NCBI GenBank assembly: GCA_031769625.1
Contig: JAUIMM010000121.1
Location: 11,799,501-11,863,500 of the forward strand
Source of the DNA: Taudactylus pleione
Lineage: Eukaryota; Chordata; Amphibia; Anura; Myobatrachidae
Length of the DNA: 64,000 nt
Direction of reading: 5' to 3'
This document shows, piece after piece, positions 1-12,066 of the stretch. The translations under genes and the position numbers were made by a program. Every line of letters starts with the position of its first letter. Within the stretch, counting starts at the first letter, position 1. The notes beneath the pieces were generated by a model. It had not been told where the DNA came from, searched no databases, and saw only the letters and a list, made by a program, of their open reading frames with translations.

Positions 1-2561
1 CATGTTCTTCTTCTTTGCCCCCTCACCATGGTGCTGGTTACTACTATGACAGGAAAACCCCTGTCATAGTGTGAACAAACCCAGCCTGTTTAGAGACTTT
101 AGCTGGGGGACCCCACAAACATGGTCTACCATTTTCTAATGGGAAGCAGCCCAGGCAAGCTTGCACTGGTGCTGGTTATGGAACTAGGATCAGGCCACAA
201 TTTTTTGTCCATTAATTTCTCCTATTTATTTCAATAACCCATTAATTTCAAAGGAGCTTCAAGATCCTGGAAAATGAGTAACAGGCCAAGACACCTACAC
301 TGACAATTATTTATTCAATTATGTAAGTAGATATTTATGTATTTAAATATATTTTTTTGCAGTGGTGGTTTCTATTAACACCATTCTGGAATGGGGATAA
401 AAGAATAGGTATTGTGGGCAAAATAAAGTTGGGCCTTTACAATGAGTATATGTGTCATCGTTAAGGATACTGAATTTAAACCTCTATACGCTCCTGCCTA
501 TACCTTCTAAAAACCTACCTATACCTTCTAAAATTGACGCTATTTGCGTACACAGTTATACAGTAAATAAATGCCTTCAGACTTTGAGAAAATGTGTTCC
601 AACGCACAAAGGTTATTATTCAAGCAAAGTACAGATAGTTACACGCTGTGATCTAAATAGAATTTAGCGCAAAGAAATTATACAGACCCAAGGTACAGTT
701 ATACATACGCACGCGTGCTGGGACCAGATTCCGGCATCAACAAGGAACCTCTATCAACAGCATCAACATGAAGACTTGGGTCAGAACACACATATATATA
801 TACCCTTACAGAAATAGACTATACAATAGAGAGGTTTGTTGCGATTCCATTGGTTCTCCATCACGGTGCTTCTGTTACAGGGCATTTAACAGGTCGATTT
901 AAATGGACACAGACCAGCCTCCAACAGCCTTTTGTCTCCGTTTTCCCCACTCATGCAAACCTAAGCTGTTAATTTTACAAAGTACATTTTGGTGTTTTTA
1001 ACTCTGTACGGTTCATAAGTTGAGAATGCATGTTGCAATCTTCACACCGATGATACCGGGAAGCTGTTGAGAAAGTGCAGATCAGTACAACACCAAAAAC
1101 GGTTTACTTATCATGTATTAAACCTTAGATACCAAATAGCCTTTATTTCACAGCATTAGTAATAAATGGATAAAACTTAAATCTTATACTTTGAAGCTAT
1201 GGAACCTTTTACGTGAATGTGCAGTGTGTGAGTATTAGGGGTTTGGGAAAAAGACGCTAGTTAACTTGGGGCAGATGCATACGCACGAAGCTAATAAACA
1301 GCGTTCGCATGCGGGGTATTATGCATTCGCTAATGTGCGACATGTTAGCGCAACTGTGCGTAATGTGCATATGGGGTATGGTAAAATATGTGATCGCATG
1401 ATGCTAATAATCACATCGCCATATGTACTGAAGTGTGAGTTTAGCTAAAATGGCGCTGAATGGCCATTCGCAAAATGGCGTCTCGCAGATCTCATTTTCA
1501 AGATGGTGTCTTGCGGCCATTCGCAAGATGGCGTCGTTTCAATCTAATTTTAAACTGATCTTGTCTCAGCCAATTATCCAGCTTTGACATCGTTCAAGGT
1601 TTCCTTTTAATAATGAAAATAGGTTTTATTTTTTTGGGGAAATAAAATGTATATTATTTATGGACTACAAAGATTTTCCCAAACTCCCCCCCCCTTATTA
1701 ATCTCTGTTGGAGTAAGTATCAGACCCCAGATCTTTTGTGGTGACCCAATTACATTGCTTACCGCTTCTGTGGTCCCTCGCTGTCTCTCTATGTGCTGTA
1801 TAAGGCAGTTTGACGGCATCCTATGCTCTGACTGGTAAATATAGTTCTATGCTTTCACCAATCACAGTTTGGTGAATGGCCAATGACATCCATCAAATAG
1901 GCAGAAAATACTGCCTGGCTCCTATGATTGCATTTAAAACACAGGCAGACAGCCTGCTGAAAATGATTACAAATGAAATGGCATGGAGATGGATGCCATC
2001 CTGTCTTCTGTCCCATCTAGCCTCCACATCTGCTCCTGACTTCATGCACACCCAATAATCTCTTAAAAATAACAAAAGTCCTTTTGGTTGTGATAAAGCA
2101 AAAAAGTGAAGACTAGAATGACATGAAATATGGTATCACATACAGGTAATCACTAGAGCACACTAACAGTGGGGGGATCGCTAAACTCCCACTATACATA
2201 GGACAATGGCATCGCAGTATTTGTAGAGGGGGGTGTCCAAATGCTATATTTTAGAGCAAATGTGGCCAGACCACAAAAAGAACATAAGTAGCACTTAAAC
2301 TAATGTCTGCCATATACAAAGTGCAGTGCTTGTAATACTTCAGACATTTACAAGGCCGGCGATCACAATAGATCACAATTATGTGACAGTAGGGTAAGCC
2401 CATCAGAGCTAAAATTTATTTTTCCCCGGATGTGAGCTTTATTCCAGACTCCAAGTCCCTTACTCTGCAAATTTCGAGAGTCTAGGACGTGGCAGGAGAA
2501 CCTAGCACCAACCACTGACATATTTGTACTCATTGGTCTCATTATGCACTGGATAGTGGAT
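1..2561. other. Unassigned AT-rich DNA
   Basis: I see no gene and no clear transposon ends here. Open frames are short and have no recognisable motif. The only notable local structure is the ATGGCG cluster listed separately. Confidence 0.5.
1447..1536 (+). promoter_or_regulatory. Cluster of AANATGGCG (YY1-like) motifs
   Basis: Four near-identical modules occur within 90 bp: AAAATGGCG, AAAATGGCG, AAGATGGTG and AAGATGGCG, two of them preceded by CCATTCGC. This matches the YY1 core, which is common in promoters of mobile elements. No transcript or adjacent gene supports it, so the regulatory role is inference. Confidence 0.25.
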
Positions 2562-2564
2562 ATA

Positions 2565-3163
2565 GGGCCTGATTCAGAGCCGCTCGTAAGCGGCCGCTCG
2601 TTCGCTCCGAGCGATGTTTGCCCAACTGCGCATGCGTATGGATCGTTATACGCATGCGCGAACCAGTCAGTGCGGTCGAAATTCATGTGCTCGCAAATTA
2701 GCGAATGCCTGATAATTTGAGTGACAGAAAGAGGCGTATGTGGGTGGTAACAGGGGAAGGTGCTTGAAAACGGGGAGTGGAGATCCGATCGCAGGCGTGC
2801 TTAAAGGTCAAAACGGGCGTTTTATGGGTGTGCATAATTAAAACAGCAGCGTCATTGAGCACGTCACTGGGTTATTTTATAGCCAGAACTGCTCGCAAAA
2901 TTGTGGTAGCAAAAACCAACCACAAGAATAGCGAGCAGCTCATACCCTGGTCGATGTACTCGATTAATCTAATAAATAGCGGACATGACGTAGGATGTGA
3001 GCGGCCAGGGGGCGTAGTTTCCCAAAAAATGACCACAAGTTTTGTTCGCTCGTTCAGACCTAGAGGCGTGAACAGACCACAAAGAGTGAACGGTTCATTT
3101 GAATAGCCACCCCTTTTTATTGAATGAACGACCGCAAATAGCGACCGGCTCTGAATCAGGCCC
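2565..3163 (+). mobile_element. Harbinger-type MITE, copy 1
   Basis: A 599-bp element with terminal inverted repeats that begin GGGCCTGATTCAGAGCCG, flanked by the 3-bp target-site duplication ATA on both sides (2562-2564 and 3164-3166). It has no coding capacity; the short open frames inside are chance. The ends match the 7-kb Harbinger at 14182-21166, its likely autonomous relative. A reverse-oriented copy lies at 6358-6868. Confidence 0.85.
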
Positions 3164-3235
3164 ATAATACATTATAATGAATAATAATTTACATTGCAGA
3201 TAGTCTATAGTACAGAAAGGATATAGGGCCTGATT

Positions 3236-3697
3236 CAGACCCACTCGCGAGCGGCTGTCCGCTCGCAAGTGGGTCGATGTTATGGACTGAACATGCGCAC
3301 GACGGAGGGAGCTCCGTCGTGCGCATGCGCCAGACGCGACGAGCGAAGGAAAGTCCTTCGCTCGTTGTGTCCGATCAAAGGGGGCGTGCTGTCAATGTTG
3401 ATTGACAGCACACCCCCTTTGGTGGGCGTGCCGGGGGCGTGCCTCCCTGACGGAGGCGTTCCTAAGGGAACGCCTCCCGTCAGAAGCCGGCCCACTGACA
3501 TCACTAGTGATGTCAGTGGGAGTGATTTTGGCTCTGATGGTCTCGACCATCGCGACCATCACAATGCACGCTCGTATAGCCTGTGGGTGGTGACCCACAG
3601 CTATACGAGCGTCCAGGAGGACGCTCCATGAAAATGGAGCCCGGCCCTCATTCAGAGCGTGCGCTCTGCTCAGAGCGTACGGCTCTGAATGAGGGCC
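3236..3697 (+). mobile_element. Hairpin-chain Harbinger MITE, copy A
   Basis: A 462-bp element with ATA duplicated at both ends (3233-3235, 3698-3700). Nearly its whole length folds as consecutive hairpins: a terminal one on ACCCACTCGCGAGC, a GACGGAG/CTCCGTC hairpin, one around GGGGGCGTGCTGTCAA, one around AGGCGTTCC, the palindrome CCACTGACATCACTAGTG and its complement, one around TATAGC-TGTGGGTGG, and a right-terminal hairpin. Compared with the copy at 48967 it lacks the middle GAGACCC hairpin. Six copies are in the window. Confidence 0.85.
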
Positions 3698-3699
3698 AT

Positions 3700-3960
3700 A
3701 GTCATAATGTCAACAATGAAAGTATAGACCATCATAAGGTCGAGACAAAAATGTTGACTGACATAATGTTGAAATGTCAACATGGACATGAGGTTGCCAT
3801 GGTCATTAAGTCGACGGTCAAAATGTCAACAATGCAAAAATAAAGGTTGACAGTCAAAATGTTGACAACCCAGAATGTAGACACAGTCATAATGTCAACA
3901 ACCGAAGTGTAGACACAGTCATAATGTTGGCCATCATAATGACGACACAGACAAAATAAT
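3700..3960. repeat. Degenerate GTCAACATTWTGAC repeats
   Basis: About a dozen imperfect, mostly palindromic units based on GTCAACATTATGAC and GTTGACATTTTGAC, on both strands. Similar blocks occur at 8340-8665, 9890-9975, 12560-12740 and 55430-55740. No coding potential. Confidence 0.7.
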
Positions 3961-3968
3961 ATATAATG

Positions 3969-4045
3969 GTGACCAGTCATATAATGGATAAATGTACAAG
4001 GTATGGAGAATACCTTGTACATTTATCCATTATATGACTGGTCAC
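3969..4045. repeat. Perfect 36-bp inverted repeat with 5-nt loop
   Basis: Arms 3969-4004 and 4010-4045 are exact reverse complements, beginning GTGACCAGTCATATAATGG. The loop is GGAGA. The RNA would be a perfect hairpin. I do not see flanking target duplications. Confidence 0.9.
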
Positions 4046-4201
4046 TGAGGGAAGAGCACTGTGCATGCGCAAACACTAATTCTGTCATGCAAACCACATT
4101 GTCTGATGTGCCTAATGGTTTTATCAAGATATTTGTGTAGAAAAAGGGTATGCACTGATACGATCAGTGTTTGCGAATGCGCAGTTATCTTCCCTCAGCA
4201 G
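4044..4201. mobile_element. Small inverted-repeat MITE
   Basis: The left end CTGAGGGAAGAGCACTGTGC and the right end, ending CTTCCCTCAG, are imperfect inverted repeats sharing an inner GCGCAAACACTRAT motif. A related half-copy is at about 6272-6320. Non-coding. Confidence 0.6.
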
Positions 4202-4289
4202 TGATCCCAGGGACCCCTCACTTAAAAACAATTGAGGTCCTACTACACGGTTTCTAGGTCCCATCACATATTATGTGGGATGAGGGCAG

Positions 4290-4760
4290 GCAGCAGTTGG
4301 GACAATACTGGGGTCAGGTGGCAGCTTGGGCAGTGCTGGGGTTAGATGGCATTTGGGGTTGAGGGGGTTAAGGGCAAGCAACAATTGTGGTAGAGCCGAG
4401 GTTAGAGGCAGGGACAAGTTGGGTTAGAGGTGGGGATAGGAAGGGGGCAAGTGCAGACAGCAGTTGGGACAGTGCTGTGGGGCAAGGAGGGTGTTAGGGG
4501 CAGGCAGTACTGGGGGTAGGGAGGGGGTAAGGGGAGATAGCAGCTGGGGCAAGAAGGGGGTTAGCAGCCGGCAGTGCTGATGGTAGGGAAGGGGTAAGGG
4601 TAGATAGTTGCTAGGGCAGCACTGGGGGGCAAGAAGGGGGTTAGGGGCAGTGCTGGGGATAGGGAAAGCGTTTAGGATAGCAGCTGGGGCAGTAGTGGGG
4701 GTAGAGAGGGGGGCAGGGGTAGATATCTGTTGGGGCAGTGGTTACCTCCTTCCTCCTGCT
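4290..4760 (+). repeat. G-rich imperfect minisatellite
   Basis: Irregular tandem units of the type GGGGCAGTGCTGGGGTTAGG, many with three or more G runs in a row, so quadruplex formation is possible. The open frame across it is a by-product of the repeat. Confidence 0.7.
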
Positions 4761-5506
4761 GGGACCCCCCGGTCTGGTCACTGTTGTCCATCTCTAGCTA
4801 CACCTTGTCCCTCAGCAGACAGGTGTAGATCTCCAGCTCCCTCCTGTACCCGGCAGTGTCCACCTCTAGCCACCGGTGGACTTTAAGTTACAGATGGCAT
4901 CCCCTCACTTGTATGTCCCTGTTAGCTTGCATACCTCTCAGTGATGTCCCATGGACTGTGTGTAGAGACCGTCATGCTGAAAATTCTGTGGCCCAGGAGT
5001 GAGCACATGATGGGAGGAGGGGAGCAAATGCTGGCTAGCAGACAGAGGAACTTGATGCTGCGTGGCAGATTGGAGGCAGAGTGAGCTGGCCAGTGTCGCA
5101 CTGACACTAATATCACCTGCGCCAAATACCGGTGCTGATGCCGGCGGCTAGGGGCCAGCGCAGGTCAAGTTTCCAGTGGCAGGCGCACTAATAAGCCCCT
5201 GGAGCCAGCCCTGGGTGACCAGAAACTGCAGGGCCGATTACATGCAGCGGTGGGTCACACAGACTGAGAGTCCCCTCATAGATCTGGTTCACTGGAGAGA
5301 GGCAACGGGCGATAATATCGTAGCGGGCGCCGGGGGATAGGAAGCAGTGGGGGTGATCGTCAGGGCTCGGGAGGCAATTGGACAAAAAGATATTGCCTGC
5401 TGTGATTGATTGGGGAGATGTTGAGGACTGTTACTGGCTGCTGCGGTGCACACAGGACAGTGACTCACAGTGCTTCCTGCGGGACCCGTTCATTTTTAAA
5501 AACTGA
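4761..5506. other. Unassigned sequence
   Basis: No gene or clear element ends are visible. Base composition is GC-richer than the first 2.5 kb. Short frames lack recognisable motifs. Confidence 0.4.
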
Positions 5507-6073
5507 GGAGCTCATTCAGACCCGCTCGCTAAGATGCATACTCTTGCTGCCGTCGATGGTATGCAGTGTACATACATTGTGCGCATGAATTGCAGTGCGC
5601 ATGCACATACCTTAGCGAAAGTTCACAATGCATTTGCTCGCTGTGCATAGACAGCCCAGCAGAGTGAGTGACAGGGGAAGGGGCTGGCCATTAAAAACGG
5701 GGGAGTGGAGGTGCAAACGCAGGCGTGCCTGAGCATCTCAATGAGGTGTGCATAACTAAAAGACAGCATCATAGTACACGTCACCTGGCGTGTTTTTACA
5801 CTGAAGTGCTTGCGGAAGGGCATGGTCAATCTCAAGCGCTGTGATAGCATCCGATGTTAACCGATGTACCGATGGTTGCATACACGTCCTGGACATGACG
5901 TGCACAAGTAGGCATCTTAAAGACAGGCTGGTGGGTGTCTGCATACACTATGTGATCGCTCTCTAAGAAACACTGGGCGTGCTAATGCATTGCTGTGCGA
6001 TAGCACTGCCTATGCAATTTGCATAAAAATTGTGCAAGCGATCGCATCTAGCGAGCGGATCTGAATCAGGCCC
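5507..6073. mobile_element. Harbinger-type MITE, diverged
   Basis: Left end GGAGCTCATTCAGACCCGCT and right end ending CGGATCTGAATCAGGCCC, with TGA duplicated at 5504-5506 and 6074-6076. Non-coding interior. Confidence 0.7.
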
Positions 6074-6135
6074 TGAGTCCCCCACTGCCTATAGCGCATA
6101 AAAACGCGCTATAGTGTCTATTTTGCGATCACTGC

Positions 6136-6276
6136 TCAGTTGGCAACCTGTGGAAATACACATGCTAGCATCCCCGTCAGACTGTAGATTTGCTGTTAGG
6201 GTATGCTAAAACTGTGGCAGGGAATGCTGGCATGTGTAGTTCCACAGCAGCTGGACTGCCACAGGTTGCCTACTGA
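6136..6276. repeat. Fold-back element with GGCAACCTGTGG arms
   Basis: CTCAGTTGGCAACCTGTGG at the left is mirrored by CCACAGGTTGCCTACTGAG at the right, with a second inner arm around CATGCTAGCAT / ATGCTGGCATG. It sits within remnants of the CTGAGGGAAGA MITE seen at 4044. Confidence 0.65.
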
Positions 6277-6357
6277 GGGAAGATCACTGCGCTTTCGCAA
6301 ACACTGATTGTATCATGTCAGCCATATTTCCCTAAATGTCAGACAATAAAAATCATT

Positions 6358-6868
6358 GGGCCTGATTCAGAGCCGGTCGCTATTTGCGGTCGTTCGTTCA
6401 AAAAAAAGGGGTGGCTATTCAAATGAACCGTTCGCTCTTTGTGGTCTGTTCACGCCTCTAGGTCTGAACGAGCGAACAAGACTTGCGGTCATTTTTTGGG
6501 AAACTACGCCCCCTGGCCGCTCGCATCCTACGTCATGTCCGCTATTTATTAGATAAAATAACCCAGTGACGTGCTCAATGACGCTGCTGTTTTAATTATG
6601 CTCACCCATAAAACGCCCGTTTTGACCTTTAAGCACGCCTGCGATCGGATCTCCACTCCCCGTTTTCAAGCACCTTCCCCCGTTACCACCCACATACGCC
6701 TCTTTCTGTCACTCAAATTATCAGGCATTCGCTAATTTGCGAGCACATGAATTTTGGCCGCACTGACTGGTTCGCGCATGCGTATAACGATCCGTACGCA
6801 TGCGCAGTTGGGCAAACATCGCTCGGAGCGAACGAGCGGCCGCTTACGAGCGGCTCTGAATCAGGCCT
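6358..6868 (-). mobile_element. Harbinger-type MITE, copy 2 (inverted)
   Basis: Reverse-complement copy of the element at 2565-3163, shorter by about 90 bp, flanked by its own 3-bp duplication ATT (6355-6357, 6869-6871). The independent duplication shows a separate insertion rather than one long inverted repeat. Confidence 0.85.
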
Positions 6869-7203
6869 ATTGTCACCCCACTTTACACTAACTGCATACC
6901 TGTTATGTGCTGCACCATAAATTAATTGCTGCAACCGTTGTGCTAGTTTCCCAATTTCCTTCTCTCTATCACAATTGAAAAAATGAATCACCTGGACAAC
7001 TTTTATAATGTGTCTACCAGTAAAACATGCAGTACATCTTTACATGAGGTATGACATCTTTATGACGTCCACTTATAGTAATATTTATTACTATTAGGCT
7101 AGCAATAGATATTGTTTCAAAACAATTACTACTGTATATGTTATTATATCAGTATTTATAAGTAATATCTATTGCTTACATAATGTTAGATGGTCACAGG
7201 AAC
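6869..7203. other. Unassigned AT-rich sequence
   Basis: Between two mobile elements. I see no gene, only AT-rich sequence with an imperfect inverted repeat around 7080-7180. Confidence 0.4.
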
Positions 7204-8071
7204 CAGTGGCGTAACTTCATCCCAGATGCCCGGAATTAAAATGTACCACCCCCCAGCACCTATGCCAGCCCCAGCTGCCGCCGCCCCACCTATGCAGTTC
7301 CTTTTATACAATGCCCCCAGTAGTGGTCCCCCTATGTAGTACCTCCAGTAGTGAGCCACTGGTAGTTGCCCCCAGCAGTGAGCCCCCAGTAGTGAGCCCC
7401 CTGTAGTTGCCCCCAGTAGTGAGCCCCCTGTAGTTGCCCCCAGTAGTGAGCCCCAAGTAGTTGCCTCATTTAGTGAGCCCCCTGTAGTTGCACCGAGCCC
7501 CCTGCAGTTGCCCCCAGTAGTTGCCCCCTGTAGTGAGCCCCCAGTAGTTGACCCCAGCAGTGAGCCCCCCCCCACCCACGCGCACAAACACACAAAAAAA
7601 ACCAAACAAACACTTACCTTTATCCCTGCTCCAGTGCTGCTGCCGTCCATCCCCGGCGACCGCTCCTCGGCACTATGGGAGTGACGTCATGACGTCACTC
7701 CCATAGTGCACTGCGGGACCCGGAAGACAGAGCTCACTCCTGAGCGCCGTCCACGGCATCCGCTCCTCGGCACTATGGGAGTGACGTGATGATGTCACTC
7801 CCATAATGCTCCGTCCTCCGGCTGCCGCCGGGAGTTTGAATAGGAGCCGGGCGCCCGCTGGTAACACACTCAGCGGGCGCCCGGCAAATGGAGGGTGCAG
7901 GGGGTGCGACTGCACCCCCTGCACCCTCCGTAGTTACGCAAATGGAGGTGGAGCGCCGATCAGCGGCGCTCCTTCTCCATGCAGCTCCTGAGGACAATGG
8001 AGCCAGGTGCCCCCTTTAGGGCTGGCGCCCGGGGGCAAATGACTCCATTGTCTCTGGGACTTCCGCCACTG
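7204..8071. mobile_element. Non-autonomous hAT element with minisatellite
   Basis: Ends CAGTGGCGTAACTT and CCGCCACTG are short inverted repeats, flanked by an exact 8-bp duplication ACAGGAAC (7196-7203, 8072-8079), which is the hAT hallmark. The interior has a minisatellite at about 7320-7570 (units such as CCCCCAGTAGTGAGCCCC) and a region with strong local inverted repeats built on GGAGTGACGTCATGACGTC. No transposase. Confidence 0.9.
7320..7570. repeat. CCCAGTAGT-type minisatellite
   Basis: About ten imperfect units with the core GCCCCCAGTAGTGAG or GCCCCCTGTAGTTG. The same core appears in a different hAT family at 32150-33195. Confidence 0.85.
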
Positions 8072-8339
8072 ACAGGAACATGAAATACTTGTTCACTTTA
8101 TTTGATAAAAATAAAATTACAAACTGATAATAGCATTTTAATCATGGCATAAGTCCTATACTGTTTACCAATTATTAAATTTTAGTCGCAAAATAACGTA
8201 TGTATTTTTTTGAAAACGAAAACAAAACAAAACAGTGACTTTCATTATCATCGGAAAAGTGTGTAAACACAAATAATGCATTTGATAGACCGTTGATATC
8301 AAGTTAGAAGGTGCCAGTAAGAACCATGTCACCATTATA

Positions 8340-8665
8340 TACCTAGATGTCTATATTTTAAATGTCAACATATCAGTTTAACCTGCAGTCAAAATATAGG
8401 CATGTTAACATTATGACTGTCAACATTTTGACCATATCAAAATGTCAATCAAAATATAGGCATGTCGACAATTTGATTGTCGACATTCTGATGTTTATTT
8501 TTTTAATGCCGACATTCTGACCATGTTTATATTATGATTGTCTACATTTTGACCCTGTCAACATTTCAAATTGTCTAAATCATATTCATGTCAACATTAT
8601 GTCACTGTCAACATTTTGACTGCCTACATATTGTCTACATATAGTACTTGTTAACATTTTGTTGA
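8340..8665. repeat. Degenerate GTCAACATTWTGAC repeats
   Basis: Same family as at 3700-3960: alternating GTCAACAT, TGTCGACA and ATTTTGAC units. A related tail is at 9890-9975, on the other side of the MITE at 8685-9872, so the MITE probably landed inside this block. Confidence 0.7.
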
Positions 8666-8684
8666 TATACATATACTGTATTAA

Positions 8685-9872
8685 GGGCCCGATTCAGATC
8701 CACATGCAAATATCATCGCAGCTACGATCTCTTACGGATCGCAGTTGCAAAAATATGCTAATAAGACACTCACAGTCCAGGCCTAAGGGCTCAATTTAGT
8801 AACATTATTTTTACTAAAATAAAGTGAAAAATCACATTATTTTAGTTTCATTTAAATTTACTAAAGGGCAATTTTAGTAGAATTCGTAAAACTTCTACTC
8901 CAAGCCTTAATTATCACATATTTTTAATAAGCAGATTGCAATTCCCATAATTGTAATGGTAAATGCGATCTGCCTGAGATTTACTAAAAATAAATTGTGA
9001 AAAAATACTGGGGGAAGCCCTGTGATAATAACGCCACCTGGAGGTGGCTTATCCAGGCTTTTCCCCGGTTACCGGACTCCTGCTCTGCTCTAACATGCAG
9101 AGCAGAGCCCGGAGCTGGCCCCAGTGATCAGCTGATCACTGCTAAAAAAAAATAGAAAAAATAAAAACTTACCTGAGTCCAGGGCCAGTGATTGGTGCTC
9201 CTGTGATGTCCTCCGTGGCTCCGGTCAGCTGGTCTCCCATCCTGCACTGTGACCCGGTCAGCTGGGGGGGTGTAGCCGCGGCCAGTCGGCGCATGCATGG
9301 GCACCCTGTCACTGTATTTTTTCTGAAAAATACAGTGATAGAGCTGCGGAGGGGATTCGCAGGGACAGAGCTTTATCGCAAGCTCTGTCCCTGCAAGGGA
9401 TTTTTAATAAATCCCTGTGATATTGCCTGAATTCGCAATGCAAATTCCGTCAGTAATATCACACTATAATCTGCATTTTAATGCAGATTGTTGTAAATAG
9501 AGCCCTAAGAGAGCCCACTGAAAGCATCTCTCATCCGCTGTTCACGCACAAAACAGGAAACACTGAACGCAGATCCAACAGCTATCAGCCTTCTGAGTAA
9601 GTATAAGGTGCCGCAGACACAGCCAGTCTCCAGACACTGAGAGGGCTCTCCTGCTGCGGGCAAGGACGCGTTTAAATGGCCAGACACGCCTGCGTTTTTC
9701 TAGCCACCTCCGTTACCTCCTTTTAATGTAACTTCCTGTCATACACTTTGCAAATGACTCCTCTGTGCATGAGTAATTGCAAAACAATCACTGCACTGCG
9801 GCATTCGTAAATGCACACTGGCTAACAATCGCTCAATCTGTGTAAACATCGGCATTGATCTGAATTGGGCCC
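8685..9872. mobile_element. Harbinger-type MITE interrupted by another MITE
   Basis: Ends GGGCCCGATTCAGATC and GATCTGAATTGGGCCC are inverted repeats, with TAA duplicated at 8682-8684 and 9873-9875. A second element with its own TAA duplication is nested at 8787-9505. Confidence 0.85.
8787..9505. mobile_element. Nested GGGCTC-end MITE
   Basis: Ends GGGCTCAATTTAGTAA and TTGTAAATAGAGCCC are inverted repeats with TAA duplications (8784-8786, 9506-9508). The interior is non-coding. The 3-bp TWA duplication suggests Harbinger mobilisation. Confidence 0.8.
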
Positions 9873-9975
9873 TAAGTTTATATCAAGTTAGTATTGAAGT
9901 TAGAAGGTGACAGTAAGAACTGTGTTGACATTATGATGTCTACATTATTATTGTCTATGTTCAAAATGTCTACAT

Positions 9976-10254
9976 AATATACCAAACCAATACAGACCAG
10001 GAGAGACTTTAAAATGAACTTTCTGTATTAAACATCTCATAGAAATAAAATATATGGTTAGGAAAAGCTTAAACAAGCCATAATAAATATACATACTGTA
10101 CATATTTTAACTAGCTGGATACAGAACTGAGCTTTCTAAGCACAAATACTCCTACCTCATGTTAAGATGCCTGTCTCTTATCGCTGGCAGCTGCTCTGTG
10201 GTCCGCTGCGCTAATAGAGCGCTCAGATCTTCACTCCCACACACAGCAGACTAA
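9976..10254. other. Unassigned sequence
   Basis: No gene or element boundary recognised. Confidence 0.4.
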
Positions 10255-10937
10255 GGCCTGTATTCAATCAGAGGCGAAAGCCGCAATCAGCGAAAATCAT
10301 TAGCTGGTGTGATGTTTTCGCCACATTCCAAAGTATCGCCCTATTCAATTCCGGCACGTTTTCGCATATGCGAAAACTCCATAGGCAAAAAGTGGCGAAA
10401 AAGTTTCTCCACCCAAAGGCAGGAGAAAAGATGTGCAAAATCCCTATTTCTGCATAAAAATGTGGGGACTTGGTTCGGAACCCTTTTGACACCCCACCTA
10501 TTGGTGTATTTTTAATACTTTTTTTATAAGGCACTTTACAGACACAAAAATATACTAGTACCCATTTAAATGACCCCCAAATTTAACTTAAACAATTATT
10601 TTTCCCAAAAGAAATAGCTTTTTATCACTTATGCAAATAACAGCCCTATGACTCAATTTAAGAAGCTACAACACTTTTATTAGGGCTATTAATACACTTC
10701 TATATAATACACGTCTATATTGATTCCTTTTTAGGGGGTACAGACTGATTTCCCCCCCAAAACACTGTCCTTTTCGCTATTCGCTGCATTCACACGTGTT
10801 TTCGCCTGTTTTACAATTGAATAGGGGGCGAAAAGCAGGAGCGCGCATTGTGTAATTAGGCCTCAAAACAGGCGAATGCGGCGAAAACATTGCGCTTATC
10901 GCCGATCTCGGCTTTTCGACGCTAATTGAATCCGGCT
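10255..10937. mobile_element. GGCCTGTATTCAATC-end MITE
   Basis: Left end GGCCTGTATTCAATCAGAGG and right end (…GCTAATTGAATCCGGCTC) are inverted repeats that share an inner CGAAAAGCCG-like motif. Several TTTTCGCC/GGCGAAAA motifs recur in both orientations. A target duplication is not clear. Confidence 0.6.
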
Positions 10938-11328
10938 CTTTGTAAGAAAAGCTGCTGCCACTGGGTATGCACAGAAGCTCTGTTCCATCTATCATTCTGC
11001 ATGTATTGGCCGTAGTTCTAGTAAAACTGTATTATATACTACTGCTATTGTGGCTGTTGGCCACTAAGTGGTGGTGGTGAGTCTGGGCAACTGAAATCTA
11101 CCCCTGCGTTTGCCTATGTAGGATGCATACAACAGAAGAGTAAATGGCTACACCATCAGTTATCAGTTGAAGGGGATGTTTTAATTTAATAGTTTAAGAG
11201 CAGAGCATAATATTTTGGGGCTTTCATTGCCCTTCATTAAGTTCATACACAATGTGCTACAAAACAAAACACACTTATTTATATAAGGTGCCCGGGGGCT
11301 GCCCTTCAAATAAAGACAGCCCCTGGGG
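10938..11328. other. Unassigned sequence
   Basis: No supported gene. The short minus-strand frames have no motif. Confidence 0.4.
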
Positions 11329-11712
11329 CATACTTGCCGACTTTTAGCTCCCTCCTTCCGGAGCTGTAGGGTTTTCACGGGGTGGGGGGGATGTCGCGGC
11401 AAAAGGGGGCGTGACGCAGGAATGATGCATCATTGGGCCCGGAGCATTGGGCGTGACAGCGCAATCTCATCATCGTAGCCCCACCCCTCTTTACAATGAC
11501 GAGATGAACGGCATTGTGAAGCAGGGGACGGAGCCACGATGATATGATTCAGCGTGAATCGCGTCACCGGCTCCCCCACTGCCGGGGTTTATATTGTAAT
11601 CGGGGCGGCGGGGCGCCGGGGGCCAGAAGGCTTGCCTGCCTTTCTGGGGGGCCGGGAGCAGCACACGATTTTCGGGAGGCTCCCGGCCGAATCGGGAGGG
11701 TAGGCAATTATG
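11329..11712. mobile_element. hAT MITE with CATACTTGCC ends
   Basis: Ends CATACTTGCCGACTTT and GTAGGCAATTATG are inverted repeats. An exact 8-bp duplication CCCTGGGG flanks it (11321-11328, 11713-11720). The interior has GGGAGGCTCCCGG-type inverted repeats. The same family occurs at 61072-62892. Confidence 0.85.
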
Positions 11713-11952
11713 CCCTGGGGCAGATCAAAGGTCAGTTACAAAATTGTAAACATATTTTATAAACAGATCAAAAATATTACTGCAATCTATGTCATTGAAA
11801 TTTACAGCATTTTTTATAGGTACTAAATAACATGTAGCAGAAAAGAATGGCATTAGCAATTGTATAATATCCATAGTTCTTATGGGAAGCTTAAAGATAT
11901 CTCCAAAAGCGCATATCTATTATGAAAGGAAAAAGTGGAAACTGTTATAGAT

Positions 11953-12066
11953 ATACACATACACTCTAATTGACAAATCTATTAGGTACATCTGTTCACC
12001 TGCTCATTATTTAATGTGAATATCTAATCAACCAATCATGTGGTAGCAACTTAATGCATAAGAGCA
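11953..12066 (+). mobile_element. Tc1-type transposon relic, 5' end
   Basis: Recognised from the well-known fish/frog Tc1 terminal region (AGGTACATCTGTTCACCTG, then AATCATGTGGTAGCAACTTA). The body resumes at 13625 and again at 21170, so later insertions have split this copy. It is heavily mutated and cannot encode protein. Confidence 0.75.

Noticed and set aside
2777..3631. Short protein-coding genes in 2.7-3.6 kb (frames of 97-120 codons on both strands)
   Set aside because: They lie within two MITEs, mirror each other on opposite strands as expected for palindromes, and recur with the MITE copies.
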